11,635 nucleotides of DNA from an uncultured bacterium (GTDB lineage: Bacteria; Patescibacteriota; Dojkabacteria; CALFHW01). The notes beneath the pieces were generated by a model that saw only the letters and a list, made by a program, of their open reading frames with translations, searched no databases and had not been told where the DNA came from. Shown here piece after piece: positions 1 through 6,234 of this stretch. Numbering within the stretch: the stretch's first letter is position 1; every line of letters begins with the position of its first letter. The translations under genes were made by a program, and so were the position numbers. Location of the stretch: the NCBI GenBank assembly GCA_937876695.1, contig CALFHW010000172.1:1-11635 (forward strand), given 5' to 3'.

Positions 1-722
1 TAGGGGTGGGTTCTTACTTTCAGCAGCTCTGTAAATGTCCTGAAATAGTCGCTAAACCTGACTTTACTCTCGTCGCGGTGCTCCCACTCGATACCTTTTT
101 CTAGAGTGCTAAGACCGAGTTTCTTGATCAAGTAGAGAATTTCAAAGTCGAAGCCAAATCTATCCAATATCTGTGCCCTAAAAGCAGGAATGCAAGTGAT
201 TTTAAATAATTTGTAGCCGCACTGGGTGTCTCTGATGGCCAGTCCCAACGCCCCGCGGATGATCAAGTTCGAAATTCTGCCGCTGATTTTGCGGCTGCCC
301 TTGCTGGACACGCGAGCATCCGCGGTGGCTCTAGAGCCGATAACGCAGTCATAGCTGTTTGAATCCCCGCCAATAGCTGCATCTAACAACTCTGTAATGG
401 TCTGCCAAGGGCTGGACATATCAGCGTCAGCAAGATAATAATAATGCGCCTGCTGCGACTGCAACATGCCGAATTTAACCGCATAGCCCTTGCCGCGGTT
501 TTTCCCATAGCTGAGAATGTGAAAATTTTGGCCTAGCTCCGCGGCTAATTGCTTGACCACCTTCGCCGTCCCGTCTTTGCTGCCGTCATCGACGATGTAA
601 GTGTCAATCTCCAGGTGTGATGGTGCTGTCTGGATGTAGGCAGCCAGGCCGCGTAGAGTCTTCCCGATTCGTTTCTCTTCGTTATAGGCAGGTATAATGA
701 CATTGAGTTTTAGGTTTTGCAT
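1..722 (-). CDS. GT2 family glycosyltransferase, polyprenyl/dolichyl-phosphate glucosyltransferase-like (3' end at or beyond the window edge)
   Basis: The reading frame opens at ATG (722-720) and stays open for 240 codons to the left edge. Its last two visible bases are TA, so a stop codon may be the very next codon. The GT-A motifs are in order: PAYNEE at residues 11-16, VDDGS at 44-48, NRGKG at 75-79, the metal-binding DAD at 99-101, GSRA at 129-132, and DTQCGYKLF at 165-173. The last motif is a hallmark of the ALG5/DPG-synthase-like branch, which transfers glucose (or a related sugar) from a nucleotide sugar to a polyprenyl phosphate on the cytoplasmic face. The visible length and the ending (FTELLKVR) match the soluble, TM-less form of this family. 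It is the last gene of the operon, 7 bp after the hydrolase gene and two genes after gtrA, its likely functional partner. The donor sugar is inferred; mannose is also possible. Confidence 0.85.
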   Translation of the reverse strand, partial: MQNLKLNVIIPAYNEEKRIGKTLRGLAAYIQTAPSHLEIDTYIVDDGSKDGTAKVVKQLAAELGQNFHILSYGKNRGKGYAVKFGMLQSQQAHYYYLADADMSSPWQTITELLDAAIGGDSNSYDCVIGSRATADARVSSKGSRKISGRISNLIIRGALGLAIRDTQCGYKLFKITCIPAFRAQILDRFGFDFEILYLIKKLGLSTLEKGIEWEHRDESKVRFSDYFRTFTELLKVRTHP

Positions 723-728
723 GACTAT

Positions 729-734
729 ATTATA
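729..734 (-). promoter_or_regulatory. Possible internal -10 element before the GT2 gene
   Basis: A perfect TATAAT on the minus strand overlaps the stop codon of the hydrolase gene and lies 6 nt before the GT2 start. Transcription from it would begin at or next to the ATG and give a leaderless mRNA. No -35 match stands 16-18 bp upstream and the stretch is AT-rich, so this may be chance. Confidence 0.25.
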
Positions 735-1359
735 CAGCCAATTCTTCCTTGGGATCGAATAACCTAGCAATTCTCATGATCAGCTCCATATCGTCGTAGG
801 TATGGTCAGATCTCTCTTGGGAAATCAGTTGGATGCTCGGCTGGACACTGACTTCGGTAGGATCGGTTTGCTGGTGGTCGACGCTGGCTTGCAGCAGAAG
901 CTGTATCAACGATTCAGCGCTGCCCAGTGGGTCGAGTTTGTTTTGGATCAGATAGATCGGACAGGTTGCAGCAGTGAGAAATGCTAGCCACTCTTGCTTT
1001 TCGGCGTCTGACAGGCTGCCCACAGGTAGCCCCATAAGTATCATGTATTCTAGCTTTACCTTATAGAGATTTATCCTAGTTGCCACCATATTCCCGATGG
1101 ATTTGGTGATAATACCTAGCTTTGACTTTCCAATCCCCTTGATAACTTGCTCGGTCTTGCGGATTTCCTCAGTAAAGTCGAAAGGTTGAGGCTCTTTGGT
1201 CGCTATAGGCTCTGCACCGGCTTCATCTGTCGTATCTGCCTCCCAGTGCCCCCAGTGCCGCGCGTAGGCAGTCATTCCAGTTTTTCGAAACCGCTTAGCT
1301 AGCTCTAGGGCAAACTCGGAGTTATGTGCACCGAATCCAGGCAAATAGAGGTGCACCAT
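730..1359 (-). CDS. Small alpha/beta hydrolase (KANL3/Tex30-like), function unknown
   Basis: This is a 209-residue cytoplasmic protein with no signal peptide or membrane segment. It starts with a beta strand and LPGFG (6-10), a plausible oxyanion-hole loop. A nucleophile elbow lies at TKSIGN (85-90, Ser87), an acid at KLDPLG (Asp143), and a His at SDHTYDD (His186), so the Ser-Asp-His triad appears in canonical order. The elbow begins with T rather than the usual G of GxSxG, as happens in the small KANL3/Tex30-like dienelactone-hydrolase relatives. The ATG overlaps the gtrA stop by one base (TGATG), which favours translational coupling. Its place between gtrA and the GT2 gene suggests it removes an acyl or other ester group from a glycan or lipid intermediate, but the substrate cannot be read from the sequence. 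Confidence 0.65.
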   Translation of the reverse strand: MVHLYLPGFGAHNSEFALELAKRFRKTGMTAYARHWGHWEADTTDEAGAEPIATKEPQPFDFTEEIRKTEQVIKGIGKSKLGIITKSIGNMVATRINLYKVKLEYMILMGLPVGSLSDAEKQEWLAFLTAATCPIYLIQNKLDPLGSAESLIQLLLQASVDHQQTDPTEVSVQPSIQLISQERSDHTYDDMELIMRIARLFDPKEELAV

Positions 1360-1907
1360 CAGGGGACTAGTGCTTCTGAAACTACTTCTTTATCTTCGCG
1401 GAATACCACGAATTTATAGAGCAGGAAGCTACTAACTACCTGAAATGAGGTAGCGCAGATCTTAGAGATGGTAGTAGCGATTACAGGCGCTAGGCCAGTC
1501 ATCACTCCGAAGACATTGTAAAAAAGGAAACCAAATAGCAGGTTATTGATGGTGTTATTGAAAATCGCTACGCCCAGGTACTTACTGAATTGGCCAGCTA
1601 CGTTGTCAGATTTATTCTCAAAGCTCCAGTTTTTGTTGAGGATATAACCATAAACTGTACTAATTAGCACCGAGATGATATTGGGAACAGATAGAGTAAT
1701 GGTTGTCTCTCCGATCCGTGCGATATCAAGTCTAAGCTGAAAACCAAGCAGGTGAAACAAGGTATTGAAGATTACGAAGTCGACCACAAATACTGATAGC
1801 CCCACAAACACGAACCGATAGAAGTCCACCGGGAACTTTTTAAGAATTGGGAATTTTCGCAGGAAATTTATTAAGTTGTCGAGTTTACCAAGCACTGAGT
1901 ACAGCAT
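1359..1907 (-). CDS. GtrA-family polytopic membrane protein (putative polyprenyl-phosphate-sugar flippase)
   Basis: The 182-residue protein has about four predicted membrane segments (roughly residues 30-52, 72-91, 108-134 and 137-168). The typical GtrA signature NKNWSF (91-96) follows the second helix, and YKFVVF (164-169) closes the domain. GtrA proteins are thought to move a polyprenyl-phosphate-linked monosaccharide across the cytoplasmic membrane for glycan or teichoic-acid decoration. The charged N-terminus (KLDNLINFLRKFPILKKF) lies on 23 bp shared with the end of the GT4 gene. The GT2 enzyme two genes downstream is the natural maker of its lipid-linked substrate. The direction of transport and the sugar are inferred. 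Confidence 0.88.
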   Translation of the reverse strand: MLYSVLGKLDNLINFLRKFPILKKFPVDFYRFVFVGLSVFVVDFVIFNTLFHLLGFQLRLDIARIGETTITLSVPNIISVLISTVYGYILNKNWSFENKSDNVAGQFSKYLGVAIFNNTINNLLFGFLFYNVFGVMTGLAPVIATTISKICATSFQVVSSFLLYKFVVFREDKEVVSEALVP

Positions 1908-3054
1908 TTTCGAGTTTTTCGCTTACATTTTGCCAATTATATTTTGCTAGTATAGCATCTATTCGGTTCCGTGTGAGCTTCTTTTCGCCTTTGAGGACAG
2001 CTTCCATTTGCTCGGCAAGATTATCTGCGTCAAAGGTAGTGAAGAAGTGCCCAACTCCGTTGTAGATTTCCCGAAACACCGAGATATCAGAGATAATAAT
2101 TTCGGTGTTCATTGCGACTGCTTCTAATGGGCTGAGACCAAAGCCTTCGTAGCTGGAGGCATATACCAGTGCACTAGCGCCCGCCATGAGGCTGTCTGCC
2201 TGCTGGCTGTCGATAAACCCGGTGAAAGTTACATTGACCGAGAGGTTGAGATTAGGAAATCTGGCGATCGCTTCGCGGTACATGTCGAAAAGAGTTGCGG
2301 TATCCCAGCCAGTTTTGCCTGAGATAACTAATTTAGGTTGATCGGGAAGACTTTTGGCCCTTGTTTGATTGTTGTAGCCGAGATTTTGGCAGAGCTTGAT
2401 ATAGCCCTTGAGGATTACGTCTACATTTTTGCGTGGGCTGATGGTGTTTAGCGAGAAAAAGTAGTTGCCTGCGGCAAGATGGTATTTTTTCATTACTGCC
2501 TTATGTTCTGGGCTGTCTAATTTAGGCGGGTGGATTTCTCTAGCTAGGCCGCTACCCAAAGCGATGACTTCTTTTTCTTCGGCAAAATCACGGATCTCGG
2601 CAGCCATCGTCTCGCTGGTGGTAACTACTAGACTAGTTCGCTGCATGGCTTTACGAAATAGCCCGCGAAATAGTCCGCTGCGAAAGCCGCCCTGCGTCAA
2701 TCCAAATAGCTGAGGATGAATTACCGGGCCCAAGTCATGTATCAGCCAGATGGTTTTAGGAAAGAGTATGGGAAGCAGGTGTGAGTGGGTAGATAACAGC
2801 ACATCGCACTCGGCTTTTCTGGCTGCCTGGGCAACACGATAGGCAGTGCGGACCCCACTAGCAAAACCCTGTGCGAGTTTGACTTCCTTAGTAGTGAGAT
2901 ACACCCACTCGATCATCTCATTGTGTTTAGGGTTGCGGTAGATATGGCCAAACATCCTAGTGATGAAATTGCCAATGCCTTCTCTGTTGTAAGCCAATAC
3001 AGTCATATCAACACCAACTCTTAGCTTGGACCTGCTGCTCAAAGACTTTTGCAT
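1885..3054 (-). CDS. GT4 family (GT-B fold) glycosyltransferase
   Basis: The 389-residue protein has the two-lobed GT-B layout. The N-terminal half carries GIGNF (26-30), a glycine-rich acceptor-side loop, and IHDLGP (105-110). The C-terminal half carries SPRKN (207-211 region), whose Arg-Lys pair contacts the donor phosphates, and YEGFGLSPLEA (302-312) with the E-x7-E pair Glu303/Glu311 of retaining GT4 enzymes. It has no membrane segment and should act on the cytoplasmic face. Closest in feel are mannosyl/rhamnosyl transferases of the WbpY/MtfB type, which fits the GDP-mannose supply from the manC-like gene of the same operon; the sugar is inferred. It overlaps the kinase-like gene by 16 bp and gtrA by 23 bp. 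Residues 226-240 form a polar insertion between the lobes' first strands. Confidence 0.88.
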   Translation of the reverse strand: MQKSLSSRSKLRVGVDMTVLAYNREGIGNFITRMFGHIYRNPKHNEMIEWVYLTTKEVKLAQGFASGVRTAYRVAQAARKAECDVLLSTHSHLLPILFPKTIWLIHDLGPVIHPQLFGLTQGGFRSGLFRGLFRKAMQRTSLVVTTSETMAAEIRDFAEEKEVIALGSGLAREIHPPKLDSPEHKAVMKKYHLAAGNYFFSLNTISPRKNVDVILKGYIKLCQNLGYNNQTRAKSLPDQPKLVISGKTGWDTATLFDMYREAIARFPNLNLSVNVTFTGFIDSQQADSLMAGASALVYASSYEGFGLSPLEAVAMNTEIIISDISVFREIYNGVGHFFTTFDADNLAEQMEAVLKGEKKLTRNRIDAILAKYNWQNVSEKLENAVLSAW

Positions 3055-3998
3055 GCTGAGATGATTAACTCTTTGGCTTTTTCGAAATTCTCTTGTTTGA
3101 TGCGGCCATAGTCAGGTGAATTGGGGTCTCTTTCTTGCGAAGTGACTTTGTAAATATCCTTTTTTAAACTCTCAAGCTCGGGCGAGTAGTTATTGAGCCA
3201 ATTAGCAGCTTCTCTAAGCAGGAAGTAGTGAGATCTCTTCCAATCTGCCAGGCCTTGAATGATTTCCATAACTTGCGCGGGGCTATGAACTCTATACAGC
3301 GGTGAACCTGAAATCTCGCTATAAGCCTCGCTGCGCTTGTGTTTTGCCAGGAATTGCTCGATACGGCCAGAGGTCAGACCGAGTTGCCCTGGGAACTCAC
3401 GGATCAAATTGACATACAGTACATAGATAATTCCTGGTAGATAATTGTGTGAGAACATCCTGACCTCAAAAAAATCAGGGTCGGTGCACTCGGGGATTTC
3501 TTGAGTATAGCTGCCTTTGTAAAAGACTTTGGGTGGGATGAAGTCCACATAGCAAAACTGACCTCTGGCATTGTCGTAGACGAAGTTTCGAGGTATAGCG
3601 TCGAGGCCTGCTTTGGCGTAATCATCTTCTACCCATTTTAGAAAAGGGCGGAGGATATCGTTCAGCAGTCTATCTAGGTACATGCCGTAATTGTCGTTAT
3701 TGACTACATCCATGAAATCTAGACCAGCAAAGCGCTCGCGAATATACAAAATGAATCCGTCTTCATCGCTTCCACCCGCTCTGGCAGGTTCAACTTCGAT
3801 GTTGATCAGCTCTGAAGTAGGAACTCCTGCCTCATCAAGTGAGCGCCTCTGTAGAATCACCTTCTGGCGTAGCTCTTCTGCGTCGCTTCTGCTTAAGGGC
3901 AGGCGAAAACGCTTGTCGATATATTTATTTGAGCCGACAGTTACCAGCTGTATGTGCGAATTATAGGTAATGTTTTGCGGCAAGATTGGCTCTGACAT
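3039..3998 (-). CDS. Unrecognised protein with protein-kinase-like (APH-type) motifs
   Basis: I do not recognise a named family for this 319-residue soluble protein. Its pattern is kinase-like. NKYIDKRF (24-31) could hold the ATP-binding lysine (Lys29). A helix at 38-58 would match helix C. ILYIRERFAGLDFMDVV (83-99) reads like a hinge followed by helix D. GLDAIPRNF (131-139) matches the catalytic loop pattern DxxPxN with Asp133 and Asn138, and CYVDFIPP (149-156) matches the metal-binding DFG-like strand with Asp152. A glycine-rich loop is not obvious. The rest is helical, ending in a charged tail (290-313). It starts 10 bp after the manC-like stop, with AAGG as a weak ribosome site, and overlaps the GT4 gene by 16 bp. 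It may phosphorylate a sugar, lipid or protein in the glycan pathway, or be an inactive regulator. Confidence 0.55.
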   Translation of the reverse strand: MSEPILPQNITYNSHIQLVTVGSNKYIDKRFRLPLSRSDAEELRQKVILQRRSLDEAGVPTSELINIEVEPARAGGSDEDGFILYIRERFAGLDFMDVVNNDNYGMYLDRLLNDILRPFLKWVEDDYAKAGLDAIPRNFVYDNARGQFCYVDFIPPKVFYKGSYTQEIPECTDPDFFEVRMFSHNYLPGIIYVLYVNLIREFPGQLGLTSGRIEQFLAKHKRSEAYSEISGSPLYRVHSPAQVMEIIQGLADWKRSHYFLLREAANWLNNYSPELESLKKDIYKVTSQERDPNSPDYGRIKQENFEKAKELIISACKSL

Positions 3999-4008
3999 AT
4001 GCCTTATT

Positions 4009-5097
4009 TTACAACAAACTCTCTAATTCAGTCCCCTTGAATTCCTTGAGCATTTCTTTGATTCTCCCGATGTCTGATTTGTGGCAAACAAGAATTGCAT
4101 CGGGGGTATTGACTACAATGAAGCCATCTAAGCCAACCGTGGTCACGAGTTGCTTGTTGACGAAGTTATATACCAGACTGTCACGGGATTGATAGTTATA
4201 TACCAATCCTTTACAGACATTGTCGTCGTCCTTCTCTTGTAAAAATTGCTTCAAGGCGTATAACGTGCCTGGGTCGCTCCAGTCAAAGTCGCCCTCGATG
4301 ATCAACGCGTCATCTGCATTAAGTTGTTCCAGAACTATATGGTCGAAATGCACTGCTTCCATCTGTGGGAATACCTCTTGCAAGGTAGCGAGCTCTTCCG
4401 AGGTGTCTAGCTTGGCAGCGATCTGTTCTAACTTCTCGGATACCCCTGGATTCCCGCTACGGTACTTCTCTAAGATGAAGTTTGGAGTAGTGACAAAGTA
4501 GCCAGTATTCCAAGAGTGGTGGCCGTCAGCGTACCACTGCTCTGCAACTTCTACTGTAGGTCTATATTTGAAGCTTTCAAGCTTGAAGTAGGAAGTGCCA
4601 TCTTCTTCGCCAACCTTGTCACCTAGTGAAATCCAGCCGATGTTATCATTTGCAAACTTAGGCTTCTGAGCGAGCCAGACTATCTGCCTAGGATTCTCGG
4701 CCACCTTTTGCTCGGCGATACCTAATATAGACTTGAAATTCTCGGTCTTGGCAGGATAACTATCTCCCCAGAGGATGGCTACTTGCTCGTCGCCAGCGCC
4801 GAGCTTTCTCAGTTTCTGCATAGCTAGGCCTACAGCTGGTCCTACATCTCTTTGCACTGGCTCGGTGATAATATTGGCGGTAGGAACCTGTGGAAAGGTA
4901 GTCTTGATCAACGATACTAGCAGCTCGGTGGTAGAGAAGAAGATGTTATTCCAACCGTATTTCTCTACTACGCTCTCAACCATTAGCTCAATGGTGGATT
5001 TATTGTTGACGATCGGTTGGAACTGCTTAGGGTAGGTGTTACGGGAGATTGGCCAGAACCTAGTACCTGAACCACCAGCAAAGATGACGATTTTCAT
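4009..5097 (-). CDS. manC: Mannose-1-phosphate guanylyltransferase-like sugar nucleotidyltransferase
   Basis: The 362-residue enzyme would make GDP-mannose from mannose-1-phosphate and GTP. The N-terminal signature FAGGSGTRFWPISR followed by YPKQF (6-26) is diagnostic for the GMP/ManC family. Other family points are the EP-x-x-RDVGPAV segment (79-89), WNTGYF (196-201), FDWSDPG (271-277, equivalent of the conserved xWxDxG) and the C-terminal strand DGFIVVNTPDAILV (324-337). The length matches a stand-alone GMP without the isomerase domain. Two motifs deviate: the usual P-A-D-H active-site strand reads WGDSYP (110-115), and RNTAP reads RDVGP. It heads the operon, with an AT-rich upstream region and no Shine-Dalgarno site. 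Guanylyl transfer to mannose is the best guess; another hexose-1-phosphate cannot be excluded. Confidence 0.85.
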   Translation of the reverse strand: MKIVIFAGGSGTRFWPISRNTYPKQFQPIVNNKSTIELMVESVVEKYGWNNIFFSTTELLVSLIKTTFPQVPTANIITEPVQRDVGPAVGLAMQKLRKLGAGDEQVAILWGDSYPAKTENFKSILGIAEQKVAENPRQIVWLAQKPKFANDNIGWISLGDKVGEEDGTSYFKLESFKYRPTVEVAEQWYADGHHSWNTGYFVTTPNFILEKYRSGNPGVSEKLEQIAAKLDTSEELATLQEVFPQMEAVHFDHIVLEQLNADDALIIEGDFDWSDPGTLYALKQFLQEKDDDNVCKGLVYNYQSRDSLVYNFVNKQLVTTVGLDGFIVVNTPDAILVCHKSDIGRIKEMLKEFKGTELESLL

Positions 5098-5140
5098 AAT
5101 ATTATATAAATCTATACAAAAATTAGCTTTATACGAATTA
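5098..5140 (-). promoter_or_regulatory. Candidate promoter region of the glycan operon
   Basis: On the minus strand the 43 bases before the manC-like start are very AT-rich. They contain overlapping -10-like hexamers (TATAGA at 5116-5111, TTATAT at 5109-5104, TATAAT at 5106-5101). None has a good -35 at the right distance and there is no Shine-Dalgarno sequence, so the mRNA may be leaderless. The exact promoter cannot be picked. The shared 171-bp spacer 5098-5268 serves both divergent genes. Confidence 0.3.
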
Positions 5141-5231
5141 ATAACAGCGCCACCTAAGTAGCGTCACAGATTCTAGCAGATTTTGTAGCATATCGCTTAA
5201 CTTAAACAAGATCCTACCGAAGTATGTGAAT

Positions 5232-5260
5232 TTGCTTATACGCCCGTCCTCTGCTAGCAT
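5232..5260 (+). promoter_or_regulatory. Candidate promoter of galU giving a leaderless mRNA
   Basis: TTGCTT (5232-5237) and TAGCAT (5255-5260) are separated by exactly 17 bp. The -10 ends 8 bp before the ATG, so transcription should start at about 5267-5269, at or just before the start codon. No Shine-Dalgarno sequence precedes the gene, in agreement with leaderless initiation. Both hexamers are imperfect, so this is a prediction. Confidence 0.45.
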
Positions 5261-5268
5261 GTCAGCAT

Positions 5269-6108
5269 ATGGTAAAGAAAGCATTAATCTTAGCAGCTGG
5301 CAGAGGGACAAGATTTCTACCAGCTACAAAAGTTATACCTAAAGAGCTGATGCCGATTGGTAATTACCCAGCTATCCACTATCTACTAGAGGAATGCGCA
5401 GCTTCGGGGATTGAGGAAGTAGGGATTGTTATCAGAGAGTGGGGTAGTCTCACTGAAAAATACTTCGAACGCGATCACGAGCTTGAAGATTATCTAGAAC
5501 AAAAAGGCAAACAAGATTTGCTGGCAAAACTTAAGAATCCTAGTTTAGGCCTCAAGGTCAGCTTCATTAAGCAGGATCCTAACTTGCCTGCAGGGCACGG
5601 CTCACCGATTCTATCTGCCAAGAGCTTCATTGACCAGGACAACTTCGCCATGATGTTCTGCGATGACCTGGTAGTTTCCGACACGCCCGGTCTTATGCAG
5701 CTCCAAACAGCATGGCAGGCCAACGGAGGTAGCCTCGGAGGCTTAGTGATGACCTCACCAATACCTTATACCAAGATGAGTGCATTTTCTACTGTAAAAT
5801 ACAGTCAAACTCTACAAGGAGACGTGCGCCGCATCGAAAAATACATTGAAAAGCCGCAGTCAGTTTCTGAGTACTACGAACCAGAATGCTTTGTTGGTAG
5901 GGCGATCTACACTCCGGAGCTAATTACCGAACTAGAGAAAAACTTACAATCAGGTCAACTCAGCGCAGGCGAATTTTCTGCTTGGGATGCCATGATGAAT
6001 ATCAATAAAACTAAAGAAGTTGGCGCCCTGCAAATTACCGGACGTTGGCTTACCACCGGTACTCCCGAGCAAATGAATGAAGCGATCAAGGCTATATTGA
6101 AACTATAA
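5269..6108 (+). CDS. galU: UTP-glucose-1-phosphate uridylyltransferase
   Basis: The 279-residue enzyme would join UTP and glucose-1-phosphate into UDP-glucose plus pyrophosphate in the cytoplasm. The nucleotide-binding signature AAGRGTRFLPATK plus PKEL (9-27) is typical of bacterial GalU. It is followed by HYLLEE (37-42), LPAGHGSPIL (106-115, equivalent of the GalU LGxGHAV loop), CDDL (131-134, metal-binding Asp), EKP (194-196) and GRAIYTPE (210-217). The C-terminus differs: the usual Y-D-x-G-x-x-x-G segment reads WLTTGTPEQ (260-268). The protein is slightly shorter than typical GalU. It is divergent from the glycan operon, and its UDP-glucose is the expected donor for the GT2 enzyme there. 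No terminator hairpin is visible after its stop. Confidence 0.88.
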   Translation: MVKKALILAAGRGTRFLPATKVIPKELMPIGNYPAIHYLLEECAASGIEEVGIVIREWGSLTEKYFERDHELEDYLEQKGKQDLLAKLKNPSLGLKVSFIKQDPNLPAGHGSPILSAKSFIDQDNFAMMFCDDLVVSDTPGLMQLQTAWQANGGSLGGLVMTSPIPYTKMSAFSTVKYSQTLQGDVRRIEKYIEKPQSVSEYYEPECFVGRAIYTPELITELEKNLQSGQLSAGEFSAWDAMMNINKTKEVGALQITGRWLTTGTPEQMNEAIKAILKL

Positions 6109-6174
6109 GAAGGGTATAGATCCATTCCGTAGTAATGTGTTGTAAGATATCTGTATATAATTTTGATATCCCAC

Positions 6175-6202
6175 TTGACAAACTCCGTAGATTAGCTAAA
6201 TT
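6175..6202 (+). promoter_or_regulatory. Near-consensus promoter of the surface-protein gene
   Basis: A perfect -35 TTGACA (6175-6180) is followed after 16 bp by TAAATT (6197-6202). Transcription would start near 6209 and leave a leader of about 26 nt. The leader is AT-rich and has no Shine-Dalgarno sequence. This is the best promoter in the window and suggests strong expression of the gene. A separate TATAAT at 6156-6161 lacks a -35. Confidence 0.6.
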
Positions 6203-6234
6203 GGAAGTGTTAATTAATATTTGCACTTTTAATT

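Noticed and set aside
802-987. A 61-residue plus-strand frame opposite the hydrolase gene.
   Set aside because: The opposite strand has a coherent hydrolase with a triad and translational coupling; this frame has no recognisable feature.
5187-5270. Repeated AGCATAT/TAGCA words in the divergent spacer, considered as operator sites.
   Set aside because: The words are short, unevenly spaced and partly explained by the -10 element of galU.
6109-6234. Search for a galU terminator.
   Set aside because: No stable hairpin followed by a T run was seen between the galU stop and the surface-protein promoter, so read-through or another mode of termination is likely.
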